DNA of 64,000 nt from Pseudodesulfovibrio thermohalotolerans (GTDB taxonomy: Bacteria > Desulfobacterota > Desulfovibrionia > Desulfovibrionales > Desulfovibrionaceae), in the NCBI RefSeq assembly GCF_021353295.2, contig NZ_CP120635.1:972001-1036000 (forward strand), given 5' to 3'. Both the position numbers and the translations under genes were made by a program. Numbering within the stretch: the first letter of the stretch is position 1; each line of letters begins with the position of its first letter. This document shows positions 14,630 through 24,188 of the stretch, piece after piece. The notes under the pieces were generated by a model. It searched no databases and was not told the origin of the DNA. It saw only the letters and a program-made list of their open reading frames with translations.

Positions 14630-16645
14630 TCAGCCGAGGTCCAGAACCAGGTTGCCCAGCAGGTCCACGCGCGCTTCGACGTTGGGCGGGACCACGATGG
14701 TCGAGGTGTACTCCGTGACGATGGCCGGCCCGGAGAACCGGTTGCCCGGCTTGAGCTTCGTCCGGTCGAGGATGTCGGCGTCCAGCGCCGCGCCTTGAAA
14801 GATTGCCTTCTGTTTGCCGAGACGCGCTTCGTGCGGGACATCCTCCCCACCCATTTCGCCCGGTTCCGGGGGCTTGCGTTCCGAACGCCCCAGGCTGCGC
14901 AGGCGGACGTTGACCACCTCCACCGGCTTGTCCTCGTTGCGGTAGCCGTACCGCTGTTCGTGCATGGTCTGGAATGCCTCGATCATGTCCGGGCCGAAGG
15001 GGACCACGATCTCGAATGATTGGCCCTTGTACCGCATATCCAGAAAACGCTCGTGGACGGCCTGTTCCGGGGGCACGCCTTCGGCGGCGAGTTCGTCCAG
15101 CCCGTCCCGCTCCAGCTCGGCGAAAGCGGCTTCCGTTTCGCCACCGGAGAATTCCTCGGCCGGGCGCATGACCGTGCGCGAGTAATCCTTGACCACGTTG
15201 GCCAGGAGCATTCCCGTGGCAGAGAGAATGCCGGGATCGACCGGGATCAGAACACGGGTCATGCCGAGCAGTCCGGCCAGCTCGGCGCAGTGCATACCAC
15301 CCGCGCCGCCGAAGGAGAAAAGAGTGAACTCCCGGGGATCGAATCCCTTTTCCACGGAGATGACCCGGATGGCCCGCTCCATGTTGGCGTTGGCCACGGC
15401 CAGGACGCCTTCGGCCAGTTCCGTGGGCGGCAGCCCCAGCTCCCGGGCCAGATCCTCGATGCCGAGCCGCGCGTTTTCGGCGTCCAGCGACATGGCTCCG
15501 CCCAGGAACCGTTCGGGAACGATGCGCCCCAGGTAGAGGTTGGCATCGGTCACGGTCACGCTTGTTCCGCCCCGGCCGTAGCAGATGGGGCCGGGGGCCG
15601 CGCCCGCGCTTTCGGGGCCCACGGCCAGCGAACCGCCGGGGTCGCGCGAGGCTATGGAACCGCCGCCCGCGCCAACGGTGTGGATGTCGATCATGGGCAC
15701 CTTCACCGGGTAGCCGGAGATGGAGGAGGCCATGGTCATGGGCAGGTCGCCGTCCATGAGGCTGACGTCGGTGCTGGTGCCGCCCATGTCGAACGTTATC
15801 AGTCGGTCGAATCCGGCGGCGCGCCCCAGGGAGAGCGCGCCCACCGCGCCGCCGGCCGGGCCGGACAGGATGGTCCGCACCGACTCGCGCATGGCCGTGT
15901 CCGCCGAGATGGAGCCGCCGTTGGATTGCATGATCCGCAGCCCCGGACCGCGTTCGCCGTTTTGCCCGAGCCCGTTCTTCAGGGCGGTCAGGTAGCGGGT
16001 CATGATCGGCGAGACGTAGGCGTTGACCACGGTGGTCGAGGTCCGTTCGAACTCGCGGAATTCGGCCAGTATCTCGTGGGACAGGGAGACGGGCAGGCCG
16101 AGCTTGCGGAGCGTCTCGCCCATGCTTTTTTCGTGGGACGGGTCGAGAAAGGAGAACAGAAAGCAGACGGCCACGGATTCCGCCCCGGACGCCTTGATTT
16201 CTTCCACGGCGCGGGCGGCCGCTTCCTCGTCCCACGGCTCAAGGATATCGCCCTCCGAAGTGACCCTGCCCGGCACGCCGAAACGCATGTGCGCGGGCAC
16301 GATGTGCGGCTGCCGCCGGTAGTGCAGATCGTAGAGGGCGGCGCGGTTTTGGCGGCCGATCTCGATGACGTCGGTGAAGCCCTCGTTGGTCACCAGGGCC
16401 GTGGGCACGCCTTTGCGTTCGAGGATGGCATTGGTGGCCACGGTTGAGCCGTGCACCACGGCCATGGGCGTGTCACCGAGGGTCGCGCCCGGGATTTGCT
16501 CGGCCAGGATGCGGCGCAGTCCGGAAAGGACAGCCTCCGCCGGATTGTGCGGCGTGGACAGGGTCTTGTACGTGCCGGTCTTCCGGCCGTTGACGAAGGT
16601 GAAGTCGGTGAATGTGCCGCCGGTGTCGACGCCGATGGTGAGCAT
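14630..16645 (-). CDS. hyuA: Hydantoinase A / 5-oxoprolinase family protein, 671 aa
   Basis: The N-terminus IGVDTGGTFTDFTFV is the phosphate-binding signature of the HyuA/oxoprolinase fold, and LITFDMGGTSTDVSLMDGD near residue 270 is the second ASKHA motif of the family. The full N-terminal and central domains are present, and the length suits a stand-alone HyuA. The usual HyuB partner gene is not next to it. The family performs ATP-dependent opening of hydantoin-like or 5-oxoproline rings, and some members carboxylate acetone or acetophenone; the substrate cannot be told here. AGGAGG lies just before the ATG at 16645. Confidence 0.85.
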   Translation of the reverse strand: MLTIGVDTGGTFTDFTFVNGRKTGTYKTLSTPHNPAEAVLSGLRRILAEQIPGATLGDTPMAVVHGSTVATNAILERKGVPTALVTNEGFTDVIEIGRQNRAALYDLHYRRQPHIVPAHMRFGVPGRVTSEGDILEPWDEEAAARAVEEIKASGAESVAVCFLFSFLDPSHEKSMGETLRKLGLPVSLSHEILAEFREFERTSTTVVNAYVSPIMTRYLTALKNGLGQNGERGPGLRIMQSNGGSISADTAMRESVRTILSGPAGGAVGALSLGRAAGFDRLITFDMGGTSTDVSLMDGDLPMTMASSISGYPVKVPMIDIHTVGAGGGSIASRDPGGSLAVGPESAGAAPGPICYGRGGTSVTVTDANLYLGRIVPERFLGGAMSLDAENARLGIEDLARELGLPPTELAEGVLAVANANMERAIRVISVEKGFDPREFTLFSFGGAGGMHCAELAGLLGMTRVLIPVDPGILSATGMLLANVVKDYSRTVMRPAEEFSGGETEAAFAELERDGLDELAAEGVPPEQAVHERFLDMRYKGQSFEIVVPFGPDMIEAFQTMHEQRYGYRNEDKPVEVVNVRLRSLGRSERKPPEPGEMGGEDVPHEARLGKQKAIFQGAALDADILDRTKLKPGNRFSGPAIVTEYTSTIVVPPNVEARVDLLGNLVLDLG

Positions 16646-16786
16646 GAAGCCTCCTGCTTTGCGTTCTGCGGCGACGATACAGGATTCGGGCGCGGTCCGC
16701 CAGAACCGGGGCTTCCCGTCCGTTGACGGTAATGGGGACACTGAGTGCGCTTTGTGTTAGGTGGGGGAAAATACAGGGGGCGTCCC

Positions 16787-17512
16787 ATGCAGTGCGAAAT
16801 CATCTACATCCATCACAACGCCTTTGTCCTGCGCACGGACCGGCGCACCTTCCTGTTCGATTATCCCGAGGACGAGCATCTGCCCGAGGGCGCGGGAGAT
16901 TTGGTCCGCAGGGCCGTGGCTGGCGACGATCTCGTTGTGTTCATCTCCCACGGTCACGGGGACCATTGCAACGGGAACCTCGCCTCGGTGACGAGTTCCG
17001 CCTCGCGGGTCCGCTACGTGATTTCGGACGACGTGGACGAACTCAGACCCGAGGCCGTGCCCGGGAACGGCGAAACGCTTCTGGTCGAGCCGGACCAGGT
17101 TTATGAATTCGGAGGCATGTCCGTGGAGACCCTGATGTCCAATGATTTGGGCGTGGCCTTCCTGGTGGAGGACGGGGGCTTCCGTTTCTTCCACGGCGGC
17201 GACCTGGCCGAGTGGATATGGCCGGGCGCGTCGTCCGTCGAGGCGGCGTTCACAGAACGGTTTTTCCGGGAGGCCATGGAGCGGGCGCGCGACTTCAAGC
17301 CGCATGTGGCCTTTGCCGATGTCGATCCGAGGCTTCCCAATCTGGCCGGGGGCGTGAAGGCGTGCCGGATCATCGGCGCGCCCGTGTTCGTGCCCATGCA
17401 TACCTTCGGCGACGTTTCGGCGTTGTCCGTCCTGGCGGGGGAGTCGGGGCAGGGGCGCTCGCGAGTGTTTTCCTACTCCGGGATGGGGGATTCGAAGCAA
17501 TTCCATTTTTAG
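16787..17512 (+). CDS. MBL-fold metallo-hydrolase, 241 aa
   Basis: The zinc-binding signature of the metallo-beta-lactamase fold is clear: HGHGDHCNGN near residue 57, with later ligands probably in FFHGGDLAEWIW and at the His of VPMHTFGD. The N-terminal HHNAFVL region resembles the UlaG-like branch of intracellular hydrolases with unknown substrates. AGGGGG precedes the ATG at 16787. It is divergent from hyuA, with ~140 bases between them. Substrate unknown. Confidence 0.8.
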   Translation: MQCEIIYIHHNAFVLRTDRRTFLFDYPEDEHLPEGAGDLVRRAVAGDDLVVFISHGHGDHCNGNLASVTSSASRVRYVISDDVDELRPEAVPGNGETLLVEPDQVYEFGGMSVETLMSNDLGVAFLVEDGGFRFFHGGDLAEWIWPGASSVEAAFTERFFREAMERARDFKPHVAFADVDPRLPNLAGGVKACRIIGAPVFVPMHTFGDVSALSVLAGESGQGRSRVFSYSGMGDSKQFHF

Positions 17513-17582
17513 TTTACAACTATTTGGAACGCTAGCTAAAAGTGCGGGTGTAACTGTTCAGTCAACTGTTTCGGGGGACGTC

Positions 17583-19877
17583 ATGCATCAACGAACCATG
17601 TATCTTGTCGTGGTCCTGTGCCTGTTCTGCCATCTGGCCGTACCCGGCTTCGCTTCCGGCGCTTCGCCGGAGGCCATGCTTTACGCCGGTTCCGGCACGG
17701 CCGCCGGGGAAGACTCTCCCGAGGCGGGTATCCCCCCTGACGCCACTGCGGACCAGCTCAACGCCATTCTGGCTTCCATGAGCGACGAGCAGGTGCGCCG
17801 ATTGCTCATCGAGGAATTGCGCAAGAACGCGACCCCGCCTGCGCCCGATCCGGGACCTGGCGGCGTGGCCGGAGTTATCATCGAGACGAGACAGTTCGTC
17901 CAGAAGGTCCGCGAGCGGTTCGCCTATCTTTTTTCCGGCGTGACACAGGCCCCCAGGCTGTTGCCCGAAACCTTCCGCGAGTCCCTGCTCGGCGGGGATG
18001 CCCGCCAGCCCGGGGAACTTGGAATCGGGCTGCTGGCGGTCACGGTTCTGTGGTTTCTCGCGCGTTGGTTCGTATTCCGCCGCACGGCCGGATTGCGCGC
18101 CCGTATTGAGGATGTGGAGGACCGCGCTCCCCTGTCGGTCAAGTTCGGGCGGTTGCTGCTGAGGGGAATCTTCGGCCTGGTCGCCGTGTCCGGCGTGGCC
18201 CTGATTACCCTGATTCCCTACCTCATGATTTTCAATGAGCCGGACAAGGGACGTCCGGTCATCTTCGTCTGGCTCGCGGCCATGCTCGTGGTGGAGATAG
18301 TCCGGCTGGCCGCCCGGTTCGTTTTGGCTCCGGGCATGGGGTCCATCCGTCTTCTGCCCTTTGGCGACGACGTTGCCCTGTACCTCTACAAGTGGACCAT
18401 GCGCATCGCCTGGGTGGTGGCCGTGGGCATTCTTTGCAGCTCCCTGGTGAACATGGCCCGCGGCAGCGAACTGGTCTATCTGCTTATCGTGGCGGGCACC
18501 GGGTTCGTGGTGGCCGTCATGACCAGCCTGCTCGCCCTGTGGAACAAGCCGCGGGTGGCCGAGGCCATCCGCAGGGCCGTGCCGCCCCATACCCTGCGCC
18601 ATCAACTGGCCGGATCGTGGCATGTGGGCGTTATCGTCTACGCCATGGGCTTCTGGTTCTTCTGGGTTGTGGCGCTGCTCGTCTTCGGCGAGAACGCGAT
18701 GCTTACCGGCGTGTATACCCTGCTTCTGGTGCCGACCTACCTGCTGGTGGACTGGGCCTGCCGGCGGCTGGTCGGTTTCGCCGTCGGGCTGGCGGACGTC
18801 CCGGTCGACGACGAGGACGGGAAATCCCCGGAGGATGGCATGGTCCGCATCGGGAAGTTCCAGCAATTTCTTTCCCTGGGATTTCGTATCCTGGTACTGG
18901 CCGGAGCCGCCTTCCTGCTGCTCAAGATATGGGGCGTGAATCTGGCCTTCGGGCGGGCCACGGTGGGAGCTGGCTTGGATATCCTGCTCACCCTGGTGCT
19001 GGCCTACATTTTTTGGGTCTTCATTTCCGGCTACATCGAGAAGCGGCTCAAGGCCAAGGAAGGACAGGAAGAGGACCATGGCGAGGGAGAAGGAGGCGGC
19101 GGCCCGGGCGGCGACCGTTTCGCCACCCTGCTGCAACTGGTCAAGAAGTTCATCTTCGTGGCCATCTCCGTGGTCTCCGTGCTGATAATCCTTTCCTCGC
19201 TCGGCGTGGACATAGGGCCGCTCATCGCGGGCGCGTCGATCTTCGGCATCGCCATCGGCTTCGGCGCTCAAACCCTGGTCAAGGACATTATCTCGGGCAT
19301 CTTCTTCCTCATGGACGACGCCTTCCGGGTGGGGGACTACATTATCGTGGGCAATGCCACGGGCACGGTGGAGGAGATCTCGGTCCGTTCCTTCAAGCTG
19401 CGGCATCATCTCGGACCGCTGTACACCATCCCGTTCGGCTCCATCAAAGAGGTCCAGAACATGACCCGCGACTGGGCGGTGATGAAGTTGCAGTATCTGG
19501 TTCCGTTCGACACGGACCTGGGCGAGATCAAGAAGATCATCAAGAAGATCAACAAGGAAATTCGGGCCATCCCCGAGCTCAACGAGTTCATGCTTTCGGA
19601 CATCAAGAGCCAGGGCGTCAAGGCCATGGAAGAATACGGTATGCGTATGCGGGTCAAGTTCATGACCAAGCCCGGCGGGCAGTTCACCCTGCGCAAGCTG
19701 GTCCTGGCCAAGATGCGCAAGTACTTTGCCGAGGCGGGTATCGAGTTCGCCAAGCCGAGGGTTTCCGTGCACATCCCCGATCGGGAGCGGTTGACCCCGG
19801 AGGAAGAGGCTCATGTGGCGGCCGCCGCCTCACAGATTCTGGCCGACGAAAAGGCGGCCAAGAAGAAAAAGAAATAG
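17583..19877 (+). CDS. Large MscS-family mechanosensitive channel, 764 aa
   Basis: A signal peptide (~1-26) is followed by a periplasmic helical region, about nine to ten membrane helices between residues ~140 and 560, and the MscS core at the C-terminal end of the membrane part: GASIFGIAIGFGAQTLVKD, the pore-lining helix, then GIFFLMDDAFRVGDYIIVG and the beta domain with IPFGSIKEVQNMTRDW. A charged Gly-rich linker (GEGEGGGGPGGD) precedes the last helices. The protein should release solutes upon hypo-osmotic stress. It ends in a Lys-rich tail. Confidence 0.9.
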   Translation: MHQRTMYLVVVLCLFCHLAVPGFASGASPEAMLYAGSGTAAGEDSPEAGIPPDATADQLNAILASMSDEQVRRLLIEELRKNATPPAPDPGPGGVAGVIIETRQFVQKVRERFAYLFSGVTQAPRLLPETFRESLLGGDARQPGELGIGLLAVTVLWFLARWFVFRRTAGLRARIEDVEDRAPLSVKFGRLLLRGIFGLVAVSGVALITLIPYLMIFNEPDKGRPVIFVWLAAMLVVEIVRLAARFVLAPGMGSIRLLPFGDDVALYLYKWTMRIAWVVAVGILCSSLVNMARGSELVYLLIVAGTGFVVAVMTSLLALWNKPRVAEAIRRAVPPHTLRHQLAGSWHVGVIVYAMGFWFFWVVALLVFGENAMLTGVYTLLLVPTYLLVDWACRRLVGFAVGLADVPVDDEDGKSPEDGMVRIGKFQQFLSLGFRILVLAGAAFLLLKIWGVNLAFGRATVGAGLDILLTLVLAYIFWVFISGYIEKRLKAKEGQEEDHGEGEGGGGPGGDRFATLLQLVKKFIFVAISVVSVLIILSSLGVDIGPLIAGASIFGIAIGFGAQTLVKDIISGIFFLMDDAFRVGDYIIVGNATGTVEEISVRSFKLRHHLGPLYTIPFGSIKEVQNMTRDWAVMKLQYLVPFDTDLGEIKKIIKKINKEIRAIPELNEFMLSDIKSQGVKAMEEYGMRMRVKFMTKPGGQFTLRKLVLAKMRKYFAEAGIEFAKPRVSVHIPDRERLTPEEEAHVAAAASQILADEKAAKKKKK

Positions 19878-19922
19878 AAGGGCGGGCCGGGGCGCGCGCC
19901 CCGGCCCGGTCAGGGAATAATA

Positions 19923-20294
19923 ATGTCGTTCGACCTGTTGTTCGAGACGCGCAACGGATATGTGGCAGGGACGGTCGTCGGGAGGATCGACACGCCGGAG
20001 GAGCTGTTGCGCAAGGTACGCGCCATGGTGCACAAGGCGCTGGATTCAAACGTCACCCGTTTTCTCATGGATGAGCGCAATCTTGATTTCCGTTTGGAGC
20101 CGCATGATATCATTCAAGTGGCCAACCACCTTGAAAAACATGATGTCCAGATACTCGGCGGCCGGTCGGCCTGTCTGTGCGATCCCCGCCGGAGAGCGCG
20201 TTACCGGGCCTGCGAGACAGTCTATCGGAACCGTTCCCTGAGTTGTCAGGTGTTCGAGAAGGAAGAAGCCGCCGTGGCCTGGCTCATGCGTTGA
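19923..20294 (+). CDS. STAS/SpoIIAA-like small protein, 123 aa
   Basis: An alternating strand-helix pattern (GYVAGTVVGRIDTPEELL, then VTRFLMDERNLDFRL and DVQILGGRSACLCDP) suggests a SpoIIAA/STAS-like alpha-beta fold, as in small cytosolic proteins of unknown role next to channels and kinases. It lies 45 bases after the MscS gene and is probably co-transcribed. The family call is by pattern only; there is no catalytic motif. Confidence 0.5.
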   Translation: MSFDLLFETRNGYVAGTVVGRIDTPEELLRKVRAMVHKALDSNVTRFLMDERNLDFRLEPHDIIQVANHLEKHDVQILGGRSACLCDPRRRARYRACETVYRNRSLSCQVFEKEEAAVAWLMR

Positions 20295-20369
20295 TCGCGG
20301 CTTTTCTTGCGCCCTCTTTCAGGTTAGGGTGGCCCATCGCATTGACCACACCGACCAGGAGCCCAGCCT

Positions 20370-22475
20370 TTGACCCCCAAGGACAATCTTCAAGCGTTCT
20401 TCTACCCCGATGCCGTGGCCGTCATCGGGGCGTCCGCCACACCCGGCAAGGTGGGGCATACCATCGTGACCAACATGCTTTCGGCCGGGTACACCGGCAA
20501 GCTCCTGCCCGTGAATCCCAAGGGCGGGACGATTGAGGGACTGCCGGTCGTCACCGATATCAACGACCTGCCGCGCGGCCTCGATCTGGCGGTTATTTCG
20601 GTGCCGCCCGCAGCCGTGGTGGAGGCCGTCCGCAGCCTAGGCGCCATCGGGACCAAGTCGGCCATCGTCATCACCGCCGGTTTCAAGGAGGCGGGCAAGG
20701 AAGGGTACGACCTGGAGCAGGCGCTCAAGGCGGCGTGCGAAGAGTACGGCATCAGCCTGCTCGGGCCAAACTGCCTGGGCATGATAAACGGCGCGGCCGG
20801 GGTCAACGCGTCCTTTGCGGCCAGTCTGCCCGGCCTGGGCTCCATCGCGTTCTTTTCCCAATCCGGGGCCTTGTGCGTGGCCATCCTGGACTGGGCCCTG
20901 GGCGCGAACATCGGTTTTTCCAAGTTCATCTCCCTGGGCAACAAGGCGGTCCTGGACGAGGCGGACATGCTCGAATATCTCAACCGGGACGAGGCCACCA
21001 AGGTCATCCTCGGCTACATCGAGAATGTCGAGCACGGCGAGGCGTTTCTCAAGCAGGCCCGGCGGGCCAGCCTGAACAAGCCGGTAATCATGATAAAGGC
21101 GGGCACCACTGCGGCCGGGGCCAAGGCGGCCTCTTCCCATACCGGAGCCATTGCCGGATCGGACCAGAGCTACACGGCGGCCTTTCATCAGTCCGGAGTC
21201 ATCCGCGTGGGGGATGTCGCCAGCCTGTTCAATCTGGCCCAGGCGTTTTCCAACCAGCCCCTGCCCAAGGGGCCGAATCTCGCCGTGGTCACCAACGCGG
21301 GCGGACCGGGCATCCTTGCCGCCGACGCCGCCGACCGTTCCAGGCTATCCATGGCCGAGCTGTCGCCCAGGACCATCGAGAAGCTACAGGAATTTCTCCC
21401 CAGTTACGCCGCCTTCTACAACCCGGTGGACATCGTGGCCGATGCCGACGCCAAGCGGTATCGCCAGACTCTGGACGTGATCGGCGAGGACCCCATGGTC
21501 CACTCCATTCTGGTCCTGCTCACGCCCACCGCCTCGGTGGAGATAGAAAAAGCGGCCGAAGCGGTCATCCGCACGGCCAGAAAGTGGTCCAAGCCGGTCT
21601 TCGCCTGTTTCATGGGCAAGATTCGTGTGGCCGGTGCGCGGCGGATGCTCATGGAGGCGGGCGTTCCGTGCTACGCCTTCCCTGAACCGGCGGTCCGCTC
21701 CATCGAGACCATGTACCAGTACTATCTGTGGAAGAACCGCCCGGAACCGGAATATGCCGAGGTCGAACGGGACATGGAGGCCGTGCGCCGGGTCATCGAC
21801 GACCATTTGCGCCGCAGGCAGGCCGAGGTGGTCGAGTTCGAAGCCAGGCATGTCCTTGAAGCCTACAACCTGCCCACCCCGAAGACCCGGCTGGCCCGCA
21901 CTTCCGAGGAAGCCGTGGCCGCCGCCGAGGAGATCGGCTATCCCGTGGTCCTCAAGATCGCCTCGCCGAACATCTCGCACAAGACCGACGTGGGCGGGGT
22001 CAAGATCAACCTGTACAACGCGGCCGAGGTCGAAGACTCCTTCAAGGAGATCACGGCCCGGGCGCAGCGTATGCGCCGCGACGCCTACATCGCGGGCTGC
22101 CTGGTCCAGGAGATGGCGCCTCCCGGCGTGCGCGAGGTCATCATCGGATTCAAGCGGGACGAGCAGTTTGGCCCCATGCTCATGTTCGGATTGGGCGGGG
22201 TGTACGTGGAGATCATGAAGGACATTTCCTTCAAGCTCGCGCCCCTGTCCAGGCAGGACGCCTTCGAGATCGTGCGGGAGATCAAGTCCTATATGCTGCT
22301 CAAGGGGCTCAAGGGCGAAAAGCCCGTGAACTTCGCCGCGCTGGAGCGCATCATCATGGTCATGTCCCGGCTGGCCCAGGATTTGCCCGAGGTGCTGGAG
22401 GCCGAGTTCAATCCGGTCCTGGTCAACCACGAGCGAGCCATGGTGGCCGATGTGCGCATGACCCTGAGCGTCTAG
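20370..22475 (+). CDS. ADP-forming acyl-CoA synthetase (fused alpha-beta), 701 aa
   Basis: The protein joins a CoA-binding Rossmann domain (VAVIGASATPGKVGHTI), a succinyl-CoA-ligase-like pair of domains with FFSQSGALCVAILDW and the SSHTGAIAGSD motif near residue 255 that holds the phosphorylated histidine, and a C-terminal ATP-grasp domain (PVVLKIASPNISHKTDVGGV). It makes ATP from ADP while converting acetyl-CoA or another acyl-CoA to the acid, or runs in reverse. The start is a TTG at 20370 with AGGAG upstream. Substrate range is not visible. Confidence 0.9.
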   Translation: MTPKDNLQAFFYPDAVAVIGASATPGKVGHTIVTNMLSAGYTGKLLPVNPKGGTIEGLPVVTDINDLPRGLDLAVISVPPAAVVEAVRSLGAIGTKSAIVITAGFKEAGKEGYDLEQALKAACEEYGISLLGPNCLGMINGAAGVNASFAASLPGLGSIAFFSQSGALCVAILDWALGANIGFSKFISLGNKAVLDEADMLEYLNRDEATKVILGYIENVEHGEAFLKQARRASLNKPVIMIKAGTTAAGAKAASSHTGAIAGSDQSYTAAFHQSGVIRVGDVASLFNLAQAFSNQPLPKGPNLAVVTNAGGPGILAADAADRSRLSMAELSPRTIEKLQEFLPSYAAFYNPVDIVADADAKRYRQTLDVIGEDPMVHSILVLLTPTASVEIEKAAEAVIRTARKWSKPVFACFMGKIRVAGARRMLMEAGVPCYAFPEPAVRSIETMYQYYLWKNRPEPEYAEVERDMEAVRRVIDDHLRRRQAEVVEFEARHVLEAYNLPTPKTRLARTSEEAVAAAEEIGYPVVLKIASPNISHKTDVGGVKINLYNAAEVEDSFKEITARAQRMRRDAYIAGCLVQEMAPPGVREVIIGFKRDEQFGPMLMFGLGGVYVEIMKDISFKLAPLSRQDAFEIVREIKSYMLLKGLKGEKPVNFAALERIIMVMSRLAQDLPEVLEAEFNPVLVNHERAMVADVRMTLSV

Positions 22476-22488
22476 CTCCCGTCCGTTG

Positions 22489-22686
22489 TCAACGTTTCCT
22501 GAGCTCGGTGACGCTTTCGCCCCCGATGCCCCAGTTGTCCGTGTCCACCTCGTCGATGATGACGAAGGTGGTCTTCGGGTTTTTGCCGAGCACATCGGCC
22601 AGAAGGTCGGTCACCCCCTGGATGAGCCGCTTTTTCTGATCGGCCGTGGCGCCTTCCTTGGTGATGCGGATGTTGACGAACGGCAT
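22489..22686 (-). CDS. 4-oxalocrotonate tautomerase-family protein, 65 aa
   Basis: After removal of Met the catalytic Pro1 heads PFVNIRITKEGATADQKK, the typical start of the family, and the size (65 aa) is normal. These small enzymes form hexamers and use Pro1 as general base for keto-enol tautomerisation. The physiological substrate is unknown. It lies 26 bases after the upstream kinase gene in the same direction. Confidence 0.9.
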   Translation of the reverse strand: MPFVNIRITKEGATADQKKRLIQGVTDLLADVLGKNPKTTFVIIDEVDTDNWGIGGESVTELRKR

Positions 22687-22712
22687 GATTACCTCGCTTG
22701 TCGGAGTCGGGA

Positions 22713-24113
22713 TCAAAGGGGAAGGGCGACGGCCACGGTGGTGCCGTCCTCCTCGGAAGAATGCATGTGGATGCGGCCGCCCATGACTTCGACCATGAGC
22801 CGGGCGGAGTAGGTGCCGAGGCCCGTGCCGGTTCGTTTCCCGGCGGTGGCGAACTTGTCGAAGAAATTGGCGCGCACGGCCTCGGGCACCGGAGCGGGAT
22901 TGTGCACGGCCACGGTGAACTCCTTGTCGGCCCGTATGCGCAGGTCCACGGTTTCGCCGGACTGCGACGCCTCTATGGCGTTTTTCACCAGATTGGCCAG
23001 CACCGAATAGAAGAGGTTCTCCTCCGTGGACAGGGACAGGACGTCCTCGGGGGCGAGCGGTTTTTCCCCGTAGACAGTCCGCACGGGCACTCCCTTTGCG
23101 CGGGCCAGCTCGGACAGGTCGTGCACCACTCTGCGGCACACGGACAGGATGTCCACGTCCGCGGGAGCGTAGTCGTAGTTGCCCGCTTCCATCTTGTAGA
23201 GGTCGAGTGACCTGTTTATCAGGTCCATGCCGGTGTTGGCGGCGTGGCGCATGTCGTTGAGCATTTCCTGCTGCTCCTGGTCCACATTGGTGAAGCTTTC
23301 CAGGTAGGTGATGCCGTTGAGCATCCCCAGGAGCGGGGACTTGATGTCGTGCCGGGTGATCTGGTCCACGTCCTCGCGCAGTTTTTCGGCCTGAAGCCGA
23401 CTGTGTTCCTTGGCCGCTTCCTGGCGGACCAGGAAGAGGACAGCGGCCAGCAGGCAGAAGCTGATGGCAAAAGTCCCCGCCGTGGCGTAGGCGTTGAATC
23501 TATCCAGATTGTGTTTTGGCCTGGTCACGTCGAAAACGAGTTCGAAGGCCCCGAGAAAGGCTCCGCCTCGCATGAGGGGGACGAAGGCCGCCACCGTGTC
23601 GATGGTCACGGCCTGGCCGCGAATGGGCTCGCTTCGCAAAACGCCGAGATGGGCGTATCGCCTGCCCTTGGACACCAGGTCGGTGAAGATCGGCCCGGAT
23701 TCCACGCTGTCGATCTCCTGCGTGTCGGTGGAGTAGAGGATCGTGCCGCCCGGGGAGAACACCCTGACCTTGAGCAGCCCGAAGTCCGTTTCCAGCCGAT
23801 AGACGTCGGCCAGGAACCGGGGAGTGTCCAGGACCGTTGCGTTGAGGCGGGTGTGCTTGATGGACGGAGGAATGGTCAGCACGGCCAGCCGCCGGGCGGA
23901 GTCCTCGAAGGTCCCGACCAATATCTTGGTGTACGCCGGGTAGATGACGAGCGAATTGAGCAGGGGAAGGGCCACGGCCCCCAGGACGGCCAGGAGCAGA
24001 ATGCCGAGCAGGGGAAAGTTTCGCCTGCTCCGGTTCTGTTTGGTGAAAATCAGCCAGCGCAGCCCTCCGGGAGGGATGCGGGCAGTGTGTTTCTTGCGGC
24101 CGCGTGCGGGCAT
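22713..24113 (-). CDS. Sensor histidine kinase, 466 aa
   Basis: A membrane helix near residues 35-55, a periplasmic region of ~150 residues, and a second helix (AISFCLLAAVLFLV) frame a sensor. The kinase core has the H-box ITRHDIKSPLLGMLNG, N-box LVKNAIEASQSG and a G-box GTGLGTYSARLMVEVMGG. The G1 box is degenerate (VHNPAPVPEAV), as in the HNP-type kinases. No response regulator is adjacent. The ATG at 24113 is preferred (GGGGAG upstream), which removes a basic stretch read from an earlier ATG. Confidence 0.85.
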   Translation of the reverse strand: MPARGRKKHTARIPPGGLRWLIFTKQNRSRRNFPLLGILLLAVLGAVALPLLNSLVIYPAYTKILVGTFEDSARRLAVLTIPPSIKHTRLNATVLDTPRFLADVYRLETDFGLLKVRVFSPGGTILYSTDTQEIDSVESGPIFTDLVSKGRRYAHLGVLRSEPIRGQAVTIDTVAAFVPLMRGGAFLGAFELVFDVTRPKHNLDRFNAYATAGTFAISFCLLAAVLFLVRQEAAKEHSRLQAEKLREDVDQITRHDIKSPLLGMLNGITYLESFTNVDQEQQEMLNDMRHAANTGMDLINRSLDLYKMEAGNYDYAPADVDILSVCRRVVHDLSELARAKGVPVRTVYGEKPLAPEDVLSLSTEENLFYSVLANLVKNAIEASQSGETVDLRIRADKEFTVAVHNPAPVPEAVRANFFDKFATAGKRTGTGLGTYSARLMVEVMGGRIHMHSSEEDGTTVAVALPL

Positions 24114-24188
24114 GTGCTCAAGCTCCCCAGGCCGGTTGCGGCCTCTTCCAGCAGAACATAGCAGACGGGTTGGATTCGGCAAAGGGGA

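Noticed and set aside
17562..19814. 750-codon frame antisense to the MscS gene
   Set aside because: His/Gln-rich shadow of a high-GC coding strand without domains.
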